This document shows, in pieces, positions 1 through 6,221 of a DNA stretch of 6,447 bases (positions within the stretch are counted from its first letter, which is position 1; the number at the start of each line of letters is the position of its first letter). The translations under genes and the position numbers were made by a program. A model generated the notes under the pieces. It saw nothing but the letters and a program-made list of their open reading frames with translations. It did no database searches and was not told the DNA's origin. This DNA comes from Bacteroidia bacterium. GTDB taxonomy: Bacteria; Bacteroidota; Bacteroidia; Bacteroidales; UBA5342. Where the stretch lies: positions 1 to 6,447 of the forward strand of contig JAUIMD010000123.1 in assembly GCA_030433225.1 (NCBI GenBank), given 5' to 3'.

Positions 1-407
1 CAGATAGCACCATTTTCAACAAAAGGCTAGCCATAACCACGGAGTCTTACGCTGAAAATATAGACACTTTAATGATGGATAAACAATTTGCAAAGCTTAA
101 AAAACAAGTTGATTTTTTAGAATCAAAAGGAGTAAACGTAATTTTCTTTGAAATGCCGGTACATCCAAAATTAATTGAATTGAAAAGATCCAACTATATA
201 AGAGAAAGAGTAAAGCATGAATTTCCTAATGCCAGTGTAATACAATTGCCCAAAAATTGTGAAATATATCACACCAGCGATGGACTTCATTTAACCGGTG
301 ACGAACCGAATGTATACACAAGCTATTTCAAAAAAGAAGCAATAGCTATTGTTACTGGTTTGCATAAACGTACTACAGATGCGAGTACCACAACAAAACC
401 AAACTAA
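1..407 (+). CDS. SGNH/DltD-like hydrolase family protein, C-terminal part (5' end outside the window)
   Basis: The reading frame is open from the window edge (first whole codon at position 3) to a TAA at 405-407, giving 135 visible residues. The pair of ATGs at 72 and 75 is internal, because 23 in-frame codons precede it without a stop; the true start lies upstream. A helix rich in Lys and Glu is followed by a hydrophobic strand (VNVIFFEMPVHP). Further on comes D-G-L-H-L (Asp codon at 279, His codon at 288). A D-x-x-H block near the C-terminus is the usual place of the catalytic Asp/His pair in SGNH/GDSL hydrolases and DltD-like proteins, which act on acyl groups of cell-envelope polymers. 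The nucleophile region is not in view, so the family call rests on this block and the preceding strand. The tail is Thr-rich and probably disordered. The gene is A/T-rich and converges on an acyltransferase gene, which would fit a shared role in polysaccharide acylation, but that is inference. Confidence 0.6.
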   Translation, partial: DSTIFNKRLAITTESYAENIDTLMMDKQFAKLKKQVDFLESKGVNVIFFEMPVHPKLIELKRSNYIRERVKHEFPNASVIQLPKNCEIYHTSDGLHLTGDEPNVYTSYFKKEAIAIVTGLHKRTTDASTTTKPN

Positions 408-443
408 GCATGAATAATGCCACTGGATTGCAACGTGGCGAAC

Positions 444-459
444 ACTTTTCACGAAAAGT
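444..459 (+). terminator. Weak hairpin after the SGNH-like gene
   Basis: The inverted repeat ACTTTT / AAAAGT encloses a CACG loop, 37 bases after the stop codon at 407. A T-rich stretch follows further on (472-479) but is separated by a G run. The stem is A/T-rich and only 6 bp, so termination here is possible but unproven. Confidence 0.2.
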
Positions 460-492
460 TAGGGGGGCGATTTTGTTTTAAAAAAACATTCC

Positions 493-541
493 CAAAAATA
501 GTATGCAAAGGAGGATGTTGGAAGACATGCCTCTTCGTTTG
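493..541 (-). terminator. Probable intrinsic terminator of the family 3 acyltransferase gene
   Basis: Read on the minus strand just after the stop at 543, the stem pairs 530-533 with 511-514 (GAGG/CCTC) and 525-528 with 515-518 (ACAT/ATGT). There is one bulged base (529) and a six-base loop (519-524). An outer CAAA/TTTG pair (538-541 with 506-509) extends it. The minus-strand transcript then reads CATACTATTTTTGG, which gives a U-rich tail. Position, stem and tail fit a rho-independent terminator in this convergent gap. Confidence 0.45.
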
Positions 542-542
542 T

Positions 543-1679
543 TTAACGCGACCCCATTAAAATGCTGAGTACGCGGGGAGATACTTTTTTGGTAACCAGG
601 TACAAGGCAACACATACAACAACGGTAATGGTCGGGGTAACGAAGTACTTAAGCAACATGTAAAACGCATCTTGTGATGGAATTACATAGATGAGCGCGC
701 GTTTTGCATATCCTAAAATTAAAATAGTATGCGTTACAAAAATAAAGAAGCTGGCTTGCGAAAGCATAGGGTTTACCTTTAAAGTACCGTGCTCAATAAA
801 AGTTGCGGTTAAATTCACAACTGCAATAACCCCAAAAATAGTAAACAAGGGATGCACGTAGGCACTCATGTCGGTTCCATCAAAATAGGTGGCCAGTACC
901 AAAGTAATGGCCGCTAATGGGTACCACCAGGCTTTGTGTTGAAGTAACGACGTAACCAGGTTTTTACCGTGTATACTAAAGTAGGCTCCAAGCGCAAAAA
1001 AGAATACCCCGGCGATGTTGAGTCCCGGAAATGTAAACCAGACTTTTGTGTAGAATGCCACCCCTAAAAGCAAAACTCCAATTAATCGTGTGTATTTTAT
1101 CAGGTAGTAAACCAGGGGCGAGAGGAGTACAATTACGATTAAATCGCGCAAAAACCACAGGGGAATGTTTATAGGGCCGTATTTAGGGGTAACGTTTCCT
1201 AAAAGGTCCGTTTTATTCAGGTCCCACTCGTAATAGTTCCAAAATATCTTCCAAATTCCATTTTCCTGAATCGCACTCCAATAGTTTGACAATCCACCAT
1301 TAAACTTGGCAAATTCCACCAGACTTATAATAGCAACCGTGAGTACATTCCACAACAAGTAGGGGATTATAAGCGTTTGAAAACGCTTTTTTGTTTTGGA
1401 GAGGTACACGTCCTTATTCCAGGTTTTTAGTTTGTAGAAGTACAAAAAACCAGAGAAAAGGAAAAAACACGGCACAGCCAAATCGGCAAGCATGTGTGAG
1501 AAAAAGGCGGCTGTAAACGTGTACAAATCGTAACTCTTAAGCTGCGATAACTGAATGCTCTGCATGTTTACCACAGGATTCATGTGCACAAAAACGACCG
1601 CCACCATTAGCGGGAAACGCAGCCAGTCGATGGTTTTGGATAATTTTTCGGTATCGGAGGTGACAATAGATGATTTCAT
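543..1679 (-). CDS. Membrane acyltransferase, family 3 (OafA/YrhL-like)
   Basis: This is an integral membrane protein of 378 residues counted from the ATG at 1679. An in-frame TTG at 1685 would add two residues, and a TGA lies directly before it, so the start is fixed to within two codons; I prefer the ATG. After a short polar N-terminus comes the motif DWLRFPLMVAVVFVHMNP. It forms the first membrane segment and carries the conserved Arg and His typical of acyltransferase family 3 (PF01757). A second segment contains CFFLFSGFLYF, also a family hallmark. About ten hydrophobic segments follow, and the length fits the family. Members transfer acyl groups, often acetyl, across or onto sugars of O-antigen, exopolysaccharide or lipids; the real substrate cannot be read from the sequence. 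The gene is separated by about 318 bp from the operon upstream on the same strand, so it probably has its own promoter. Its neighbours suggest decoration of a surface polysaccharide. Confidence 0.88.
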   Translation of the reverse strand: MKSSIVTSDTEKLSKTIDWLRFPLMVAVVFVHMNPVVNMQSIQLSQLKSYDLYTFTAAFFSHMLADLAVPCFFLFSGFLYFYKLKTWNKDVYLSKTKKRFQTLIIPYLLWNVLTVAIISLVEFAKFNGGLSNYWSAIQENGIWKIFWNYYEWDLNKTDLLGNVTPKYGPINIPLWFLRDLIVIVLLSPLVYYLIKYTRLIGVLLLGVAFYTKVWFTFPGLNIAGVFFFALGAYFSIHGKNLVTSLLQHKAWWYPLAAITLVLATYFDGTDMSAYVHPLFTIFGVIAVVNLTATFIEHGTLKVNPMLSQASFFIFVTHTILILGYAKRALIYVIPSQDAFYMLLKYFVTPTITVVVCVALYLVTKKVSPRVLSILMGSR

Positions 1680-1997
1680 AGGCAATCAGGCAATTTGTAG
1701 GTTTAATCGATGGAACGTTTTAGTTTACTACTGATAAGCTATCCGTAAAAAAATCCAGTTAGGGACACGCTTTCTGCAGCCCTTGTTTGCTGTGGGGTGT
1801 AGAAACAACTACCAGCAATGGATTGTTAATTAAAATTAATCCAAATAAACAAAAAAATTAGGGAGGGGTACAAATCTTTTTTTGCCCTGCATGCTAAATA
1901 CACATGGTCGGCAGTTAAAACCGTTTGATTCGGTCAATGGATTGGGGGGTAGCAAGCGGTTGAGTCAAGCCAAAAGGTCCTCTTCAAAGCCTGGGAC
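1680..1997. other. Intergenic region upstream of the acyltransferase gene (about 318 bp)
   Basis: No convincing gene is present. A plus-strand frame starting at 1882 runs through the reverse complement of the SEC-C gene and looks like its shadow. On the minus strand the region holds a promoter candidate (1842-1874) and would supply a long leader for the acyltransferase mRNA. Short inverted repeats occur at 1777-1780/1789-1792 (CAGC/GCTG) and 1920-1923/1931-1934 (ACCG/CGGT). The second is followed on the minus strand by four Ts and could be a very weak end for the upstream operon. No riboswitch or RNA gene was recognised. Confidence 0.6.
1842..1874 (-). promoter_or_regulatory. Candidate Bacteroidota-type promoter for the acyltransferase gene
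   Basis: On the minus strand a TTTG (1871-1874) is followed after 21 bases by TTTATTTG (1842-1849), which matches the Bacteroidota -7 consensus TAnnTTTG at all but one fixed position. The spacing is at the upper end of what is normal. Transcription would start near 1836 and leave a leader of about 155 bases. The surrounding sequence is T-rich on this strand, so a chance match is quite possible. Confidence 0.28.
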
Positions 1998-2315
1998 TCA
2001 GGGATCCAGTTTTTCGGGGCTGCCTTTGCCAATATCCGCCCACCTAAGGTTGGACTTTATGTGCTTGGTGGGAATGTTGCGTACCTTCATTACTTTAACG
2101 CTTTGCACTTTAGTTCTTTTGTTTTCAACGATATAAGCAGCCTTTCGTTTTGCTGCCAACCGTGGGGCGTGACAATTTTTAAATTTCAGGCCGCTATTGC
2201 AATAGCAGGGGTCATTACGTTTTAATTCCCCAACAATTCTTTCCTTGTCAGCAAACAGATTTAAAAAGGCATGGAAAATTTTTGATCCCAGATTCATGCT
2301 GCAGGTTTTACACAC
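1998..2315 (-). CDS. Small SEC-C motif (zinc-binding) protein
   Basis: This is a basic protein of 105 residues from the GTG at 2315, or 99 from an in-frame ATG at 2297. Residues 33-49 read RNDPCYCNSGLKFKNCH, with Cys37, Cys39, Cys48 and His49 spaced as C-x-C-x8-C-H. This is the SEC-C zinc motif first seen at the C-terminus of SecA and found in many otherwise unrelated proteins. The rest is Lys/Arg-rich with no other recognised domain, so its partner and function are unknown. The GTG start overlaps the last codons and stop of the sugar transferase gene by 8 bp, which suggests translational coupling; with the ATG start the genes would be 10 bp apart. Two further cysteines (Cys2, Cys5) exist only if the GTG is used. 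It is the last gene of the operon. Lack of a signal peptide suggests a cytosolic protein. Confidence 0.75.
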   Translation of the reverse strand: MCKTCSMNLGSKIFHAFLNLFADKERIVGELKRNDPCYCNSGLKFKNCHAPRLAAKRKAAYIVENKRTKVQSVKVMKVRNIPTKHIKSNLRWADIGKGSPEKLDP

Positions 2316-3711
2316 CTTTCCCGGTGAAAATGGTGCGGAACGTATAAATAATCACCTTGAAATCGAAAAGGATGGACATGTTTTTGATGTAAATCATATC
2401 GTATTTCAGGCGCTCAATCATCTTGTCCACATTGTCGGCATACCCAAACTTCACCATGCCCAACGAAGAAATGCCCGGACGAACTTTCAACAGAAACAGG
2501 TAATTGGGGTCAATTTTTACAATTTGTTGGATGAAGTATTCGCGCTCGGGTCGTGGCCCAACCAATGACATTTCTCCTTTTAGCACGTTCCAAAATTGTG
2601 GCAATTCATCAATGCGATACTTGCGCATAAACCGTCCAAACGGGGTAATGCGGTTGTCGTCGGGTTCGGTGAGTTGCGGTGTGCCTTGCTCGGCATCCAC
2701 ATACATCGACCGGAATTTTATCATCTGAAATGGATGCCTGTTCAATCCGGCGCGTTTTTGGGTAAAGAACACCGGCCCTTTCGAGTCCAGTTTAATGCGC
2801 AAAATTACATAGGCAAAAAAGGGGAGGAGCAGGAGCAGCACCAGAATGGAAACCCCAACGTCAATAATGCGTTTCAGGTTTTCTTCGTAGGGGGGCATCA
2901 GGTCGCGGATTACCTCCACAAATGAGGTGCCATACGAAGGAAAAAGTTTCACCTGTCCAATCAATTGTTCCGAGACCGTTTTGGTGGCCCGTATAAATAC
3001 ATTGTTTCGGTACAGTACTTCCAGGGTGGATTTTATTTCCTTTTCCTCATCTTTTGTAAACGCAACAATTACTTCTTCAGTGGCCGTTTCGTTTATCACC
3101 TGTTCCAGGTCGCTGGTGTGGCCCAGATAAGGAATGGCGGGACCTTCGTTTTTACGCGCAGGAGGGGTGTCACATAGGTAGCCCAGCAGGTAATTTCCCA
3201 AATCTTTGGGCAATTCTTTTACGGCTTTTTCAATCTCCTGAAGGTCTCCAATCAAAAGGGTTTTAAACCCAAATTGTCCTTTGCGAATTTGGTTTTTAAA
3301 GCGGCTGGTAATCCATAGGCGCGGTATGTAAATGCACACAAACTCGATGCCCATAAAGGTGAGTAGCGAGATGTAATGCACCGAAAAGGATTTGATGGCA
3401 TCGTTTAGCAGAACCGTAAAAAAGAAGAAAATAGAGCCAATTATCACCGAAAAAAACGTTTGGCTCAGCTCATTAATGGTCGATTTTCGAAAGGTATTGC
3501 GGTAGTAGCCCGATATAAAGAAAATTAACAGCCAAATAAGAGGAATGAGCGTTATGCCCATCACAAAACTTTTGTCGGGCCGTATTTGGTCCAGTTGCTT
3601 TGTGTCCAGGTCGAAATACAACTGGCGAACCGCAAAAAATACCGTATAGGCCAACGCAGAACCGATAAAATCGGATGCTATGTATTTCGTGTTCTGAACT
3701 TTGGCAGTCAT
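2308..3711 (-). CDS. Polyprenyl glycosylphosphotransferase (undecaprenyl-phosphate sugar-1-phosphate transferase)
   Basis: This enzyme would transfer a sugar-1-phosphate from a nucleotide sugar to undecaprenyl phosphate, the first membrane step of exopolysaccharide or O-antigen repeat-unit assembly. The N-terminal half has hydrophobic segments at about residues 12-30, 48-68, 86-104 and 112-130. A Rossmann-like cytosolic part follows, starting at KTLLIGD (150-156). The catalytic bacterial sugar transferase domain (PF02397) covers about 275-467. It begins with a hydrophobic re-entrant or membrane helix (283-305), then KRAGLN (319-324), KFRSM (332-336), IDELPQFWNVLKGEMS (367-382) and LVGPRPE (383-389), ending with KVRPGISSLG. 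Asp368-Glu369 correspond to the catalytic Asp-Glu dyad described for PglC-type transferases. At 467 residues it has the size of the large WcaJ/WbaP-like forms. The ATG at 3711 lies 8 bp after the TsaC gene. The sugar specificity cannot be inferred. Confidence 0.93.
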   Translation of the reverse strand: MTAKVQNTKYIASDFIGSALAYTVFFAVRQLYFDLDTKQLDQIRPDKSFVMGITLIPLIWLLIFFISGYYRNTFRKSTINELSQTFFSVIIGSIFFFFTVLLNDAIKSFSVHYISLLTFMGIEFVCIYIPRLWITSRFKNQIRKGQFGFKTLLIGDLQEIEKAVKELPKDLGNYLLGYLCDTPPARKNEGPAIPYLGHTSDLEQVINETATEEVIVAFTKDEEKEIKSTLEVLYRNNVFIRATKTVSEQLIGQVKLFPSYGTSFVEVIRDLMPPYEENLKRIIDVGVSILVLLLLLPFFAYVILRIKLDSKGPVFFTQKRAGLNRHPFQMIKFRSMYVDAEQGTPQLTEPDDNRITPFGRFMRKYRIDELPQFWNVLKGEMSLVGPRPEREYFIQQIVKIDPNYLFLLKVRPGISSLGMVKFGYADNVDKMIERLKYDMIYIKNMSILFDFKVIIYTFRTIFTGKGV

Positions 3712-3719
3712 TGGGTTTG

Positions 3720-4298
3720 TTAAGGCCTGATAATTTTTATTTCGCCATTTACGGCCAGTTTTATAATGCTGGAAGGGGCCGGCAGGCTGGTTTCTTCTTG
3801 TCGATACACCACCACATAATCAACGGCCGCTTTTATTTTTTCGTCTATCTCTACAAAGGTTTTTGGCGTGGGTTCCCCCGAAATATTGGCTGACGTGCTT
3901 ACAATGGGCTTTTTGAATCGCTCAATCAGTTTTTGGGTAAAGGCTTCTGATGTAATGCGAATTCCGATGGAACCGTCTTCTGCTACCAGGTTTTTGGCCA
4001 GGTTTTTAGCTCCGTCGTAAATAATGGTAGTGGGCTTGTCGGCCATTTCAATCAGGTCCCATGCCAATTCCGGAATTTCGGCAATGTAATTCCCCAGTTT
4101 TGGAGCTTTATCCAACAGCACCAACATCGATTTGCTATCCTCCCGCTGCTTAATATCGTAAATGCGCTTGACTGCCTCTTCGTTGGTGGCATCGCACCCA
4201 ATGCCCCACACCGTGTCGGTAGGGTATAAAATAATTCCGCCCTTATTTAACACTTCCAGCGCTTTTTTCAGGTCTTCGTTTAACTGTTCCGTATTCAC
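3720..4298 (-). CDS. tsaC: L-threonylcarbamoyladenylate synthase (TsaC/Sua5/YrdC family)
   Basis: The enzyme makes threonylcarbamoyl-AMP from threonine, bicarbonate and ATP, the first step of N6-threonylcarbamoyladenosine (t6A) formation at position 37 of ANN-decoding tRNAs, in the cytosol. The 192 residues match the short YrdC-only form; there is no C-terminal Sua5 domain. Family motifs are YPTDTVWGIGCD (25-36), the K-x-R pair in IKQRE (Lys50, Arg52), the SKSM segment (55-58), GIRI (112-115), STSANISGEPTP (134-145) and PSSII (175-179). The start is a GTG at 4298, one base after the stop of the glycosyltransferase gene. No Met occurs before residue 58, and the motifs need the full N-terminus, so the GTG is well supported. 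It sits inside a polysaccharide operon, which says more about shared transcription than about shared pathway. The symbol tsaC is by family; the locus could equally be labelled as a ywlC/sua5-type gene. Confidence 0.92.
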   Translation of the reverse strand: MNTEQLNEDLKKALEVLNKGGIILYPTDTVWGIGCDATNEEAVKRIYDIKQREDSKSMLVLLDKAPKLGNYIAEIPELAWDLIEMADKPTTIIYDGAKNLAKNLVAEDGSIGIRITSEAFTQKLIERFKKPIVSTSANISGEPTPKTFVEIDEKIKAAVDYVVVYRQEETSLPAPSSIIKLAVNGEIKIIRP

Positions 4299-4299
4299 T

Positions 4300-5055
4300 T
4301 TATGGAATGTTTTTTTGCAATTGTTTTACCTTTATGTACCTCATTTTTACGGCATACGACTGTGTGGCAGCGTACACGTACCCCGGAAATCCATCCAGAA
4401 TTCCGAGCCCCCAAATATAGTGTTTAAAAAAGCGAAATGCCGGTTTCAGGTTGAGGTGATAAAAGGTAACGTGCCCGGTTTTGGGCAAATAATCCTGCGC
4501 CTGCCAATCGGCATAGCGGTTGAGTTTTTCGTAAAAAGCATTCAGGGTGGTGTATGTATTATGGAGCATGCGGTTTTTCAAAAAACCGACTTTTAAATCC
4601 GGAGTCAGTTCAATTTCCTCATGCACATAATTGCTGTTGTAGCGACATTTATCGCGTAGAAACAGGCGCACCACCTTATCGCCCTGTATGCCTGAGAACC
4701 GCATTTTCCGCCCCATAAAATGGTCGGTGCGGTAAATCCAGTAGGCATCTTTATCTGGGACTTTCAGTATTTCTTTGATCTCTTTTTGTAGTTCGGGAGT
4801 TATGCGTTCGTCCGCATCCAGCAACAAAATCCACTCGTGTTGGGCTTGTGGAATTATCCAGTTTTTTTGTTTGGAGGGCGTTTCGTATTTGTGCTGCACC
4901 ACAGTACACGTTTGCGTTTTCGCCAGTTCTACGGTATTGTCGGTGCTAAACGAATCCACCACCAAAATTTCATCTGCAAAGGAAAGCGACTGAATGCACT
5001 CCACAATGTTGTGGGCCTCGTTGTAGCAGGTGATGATGGCAGAGATTTTTTGCAT
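4300..5055 (-). CDS. Family 2 glycosyltransferase, WaaE/KdtX-like
   Basis: This is a GT-A fold glycosyltransferase of 251 residues, first gene of the minus-strand operon. The N-terminus ISAIITCYNEAHNI is the usual opening strand and nucleotide-sugar contact of the GT2 family. VVDSFSTDNT (32-41) is followed by KQKNW (62-66) and the metal-binding DAD-E (Asp80-Ala81-Asp82-Glu83). VHEEI (144-148) comes later. DSFSTDNT, KQKNW and DADER together are typical of the lipopolysaccharide-core glucosyltransferase-like subgroup (WaaE/KdtX). The C-terminal 50 residues are aromatic and basic, including a weakly hydrophobic stretch near 208-232, and may sit on the inner face of the membrane. The donor and acceptor sugars cannot be assigned. 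The ATG at 5055 has no Shine-Dalgarno motif, as is usual in Bacteroidota. Its role is probably extension of a surface glycan started by the sugar transferase of the same operon. Confidence 0.9.
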   Translation of the reverse strand: MQKISAIITCYNEAHNIVECIQSLSFADEILVVDSFSTDNTVELAKTQTCTVVQHKYETPSKQKNWIIPQAQHEWILLLDADERITPELQKEIKEILKVPDKDAYWIYRTDHFMGRKMRFSGIQGDKVVRLFLRDKCRYNSNYVHEEIELTPDLKVGFLKNRMLHNTYTTLNAFYEKLNRYADWQAQDYLPKTGHVTFYHLNLKPAFRFFKHYIWGLGILDGFPGYVYAATQSYAVKMRYIKVKQLQKNIP

Positions 5056-5302
5056 GTTTCAGACGACAGTTTTAACTCCAATCGTACAATAATAACAATA
5101 ATGCGGCATTTCCTGAAGCGTTGCTTTAAGTTAAATTGAAAGTCGTTGCTGTAGGGTAGCTTGTAACTAGGAATAAGGTTATTATGTTCTGAAATTTGGA
5201 GGAGGCCTTGAATGAGCATTTGGTGATATCACCTAAAAATCACGGTTTTATGGGATAGGAATAACAATTTGGGTTTAGTACCTTGTAAACTAGATAAATC
5301 CC

Positions 5303-5330
5303 CAAAGATACAATTAGGAGTATCACGAAA
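5303..5330 (-). promoter_or_regulatory. Candidate promoter of the minus-strand glycan operon
   Basis: On the minus strand TATCTTTG (5303-5310) matches the Bacteroidota -7 consensus TAnnTTTG exactly. At the -33 position there is only TTTC (5327-5330), 16 bases upstream, one mismatch to TTTG and slightly too close. No other full -7 match lies between here and the glycosyltransferase start. If used, transcription would begin near 5297 and the mRNA would carry a leader of about 240 bases containing the 5222-5233 palindrome. Confidence 0.35.
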
Positions 5331-5341
5331 GGCAAGCAACT

Positions 5342-5361
5342 TTTATATCTCGAGATATAAA
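5342..5361. promoter_or_regulatory. Perfect 20-bp palindrome, candidate HigA operator
   Basis: Every base from 5342 to 5361 pairs with its partner about the centre at 5351/5352; the core is ATATCTCGAGATAT. It ends 53 bases before the higB start codon. Antitoxins of the HigA type carry a helix-turn-helix and commonly repress their own operon through such palindromes, so this is the natural operator candidate. A smaller palindrome, TATCGATA, follows at 5372-5379. The palindrome is seen directly; binding by HigA is inference. Confidence 0.6.
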
Positions 5362-5380
5362 CCAATTTTAATATCGATAG

Positions 5381-5412
5381 TTTCCCTTTGTGAAACATTT
5401 AAATTAATTTTG
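5381..5412 (+). promoter_or_regulatory. Candidate promoter at the start of higB
   Basis: TAATTTTG (5405-5412) matches the Bacteroidota -7 consensus exactly. TTTC (5381-5384) lies 20 bases upstream in the -33 position with one mismatch; a perfect TTTG at 5387-5390 is only 14 bases away. The -7 box ends two bases before the higB ATG at 5415. Transcription would start on or just inside the gene, giving a leaderless toxin message or one from which only the antitoxin is made. Confidence 0.35.
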
Positions 5413-5414
5413 TA

Positions 5415-5747
5415 ATGAAAGTGCATTTGATAAAAAAGCAATCCATTGAAGATTATGTGAAGAAAAATGCAAGAAGTAAAACATCATTTGAAATATGGTT
5501 AGCAATTTTAAAAAGAGCCGATTGGAACGAACCTGCCAATATTATCACAACCTTTAATACGGCAGATTTGCTGGGAAACGGTTCAGATAGAGTAGTATTT
5601 AATATTGGAGGTAATAATTACCGATTGATATGTAAATATTTCTTTGGAGATGTGAAAATCCATTTGTTTGTTAAATGGATAGGTACCCACGCAGAGTACA
5701 CAAAACTTTGCAACAGTGGTAAACAATATGAGATAAGTAATTTTTGA
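5415..5747 (+). CDS. higB: HigB-family type II toxin (putative mRNA interferase)
   Basis: The product is a 110-residue protein of the HigB toxin family (PF09907, RelE-like fold). Members of this superfamily cut mRNA at the ribosome and slow growth when freed from their antitoxin. The diagnostic blocks are visible: an N-terminal helix region ending in IWLAILKRADWNEPANI (27-43), TFNTADLLGN (46-55), RVVFNIGGNNYRLI (59-72) and the C-terminal strand with WIGTHAEY (88-95). Length is as usual for the family and no key block is missing, so the gene appears intact. The ATG at 5415 gives the expected N-terminus for the family. The antitoxin gene follows after 18 bp; toxin-first order is the normal arrangement for higBA. 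It is probably repressed by the HigA protein through the palindrome at 5342-5361. Exact cleavage specificity is unknown. Confidence 0.9.
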   Translation: MKVHLIKKQSIEDYVKKNARSKTSFEIWLAILKRADWNEPANIITTFNTADLLGNGSDRVVFNIGGNNYRLICKYFFGDVKIHLFVKWIGTHAEYTKLCNSGKQYEISNF

Positions 5748-5765
5748 TGATAAAAACTGGAAAAA

Positions 5766-6221
5766 ATGAAAACCGAAAAAATAACAGTAATAAAAAGCCA
5801 GGAACAATATACTGCGTATTGTAACCTATTAGAATCCTACGTTTTATCAGGTGAGAAATCTTCTCAGGACGAAATTGAATTACTTACGTTACTGATTGAA
5901 AAATGGGATGAAGAACATACCACATTCAACGATTTAAATCCTATTGAATTGTTAAAATCCTTAATGCTTGAAAACGACCTAAAAGCAAAAGATTTAGTGG
6001 AAATTCTGGATTTATCTAAAGGAACAATATCAAAAATTTTAAATTACCACAAGGGTCTTTCAAAAGACACAATCAGAAAACTTTCTAACCATTTTAACGT
6101 GACGCAAGAAGCATTCAATAGACCTTATAAATTGAAAAATGAAGTAAATAAACATTTCAAGGATGCCAGTTTAATGAATACAAAGAAAGAAATGGATTTT
6201 AACGGTGCTTCACTGGCATAG
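5766..6221 (+). CDS. higA: HigA-family antitoxin with helix-turn-helix domain
   Basis: The 151-residue partner of the HigB toxin would bind and neutralise it and repress the operon. Residues 1-50 form an acidic, helical N-terminal part (YTAYCNLLESYVLSG, then DEIELLTLLIEKWDEEH), which in this subfamily precedes the DNA-binding domain. A Cro/C1-type helix-turn-helix spans about 62-118: LLKSLMLENDLKAKDLVEILDL, then SKGTISKILNYHKGLSK, then DTIRKLSNHFNVTQEAFNRPY. The last 30 residues or so (from KLKNEVNKHFKDAS) extend beyond the usual end of the domain and have no recognised motif. The start at 5766 is preceded by an A-rich stretch rather than a Shine-Dalgarno. The two genes are 18 bp apart and almost certainly share a transcript. 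No strong terminator follows; a 6-bp hairpin at 6236-6251 lacks a T tract, so reading on into the AbiH gene is possible. Confidence 0.9.
   Translation: MKTEKITVIKSQEQYTAYCNLLESYVLSGEKSSQDEIELLTLLIEKWDEEHTTFNDLNPIELLKSLMLENDLKAKDLVEILDLSKGTISKILNYHKGLSKDTIRKLSNHFNVTQEAFNRPYKLKNEVNKHFKDASLMNTKKEMDFNGASLA

Larger units (their letters stand above)
5056..5414. other. Divergent intergenic region between the glycan operon and higBA (359 bp)
   Basis: No gene was found. The region holds control sequences in both directions: a minus-strand promoter candidate with a full TAnnTTTG match at 5303-5310, a perfect 12-bp palindrome at 5222-5233, a perfect 20-bp palindrome at 5342-5361, and a plus-strand promoter candidate ending just before the higB start. 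A minus-strand frame reaching to 5219 continues into the glycosyltransferase gene in another frame and is not a credible protein. A/T content rises through this stretch toward higBA, and this is where I place the boundary of the accessory module. Confidence 0.65.

Noticed and set aside
1920..1934. ACCG/CGGT hairpin with four Ts on the minus strand as operon terminator
   Set aside because: A 4-bp stem with a 7-base loop is too weak, and similar repeats arise by chance; mentioned only in the intergenic entry.
1882..2136. Plus-strand open frame of 84 codons with a hydrophobic end
   Set aside because: Its second half is the reverse complement of the SEC-C gene, it shows no recognisable family, and it lacks any plausible neighbour in the same direction.
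4929..5219. Minus-strand open frame of 96 codons reaching upstream of the glycosyltransferase
   Set aside because: It runs out of frame through the start of the well-supported glycosyltransferase, and its composition (serine/proline-rich end, tryptophan run) looks like a shadow. The part outside the gene matches no family I know.
5583..5807. Minus-strand open frame opposite higB and the higA start
   Set aside because: It is antisense to two clearly recognised genes and consists of aromatic-rich low-complexity residues.
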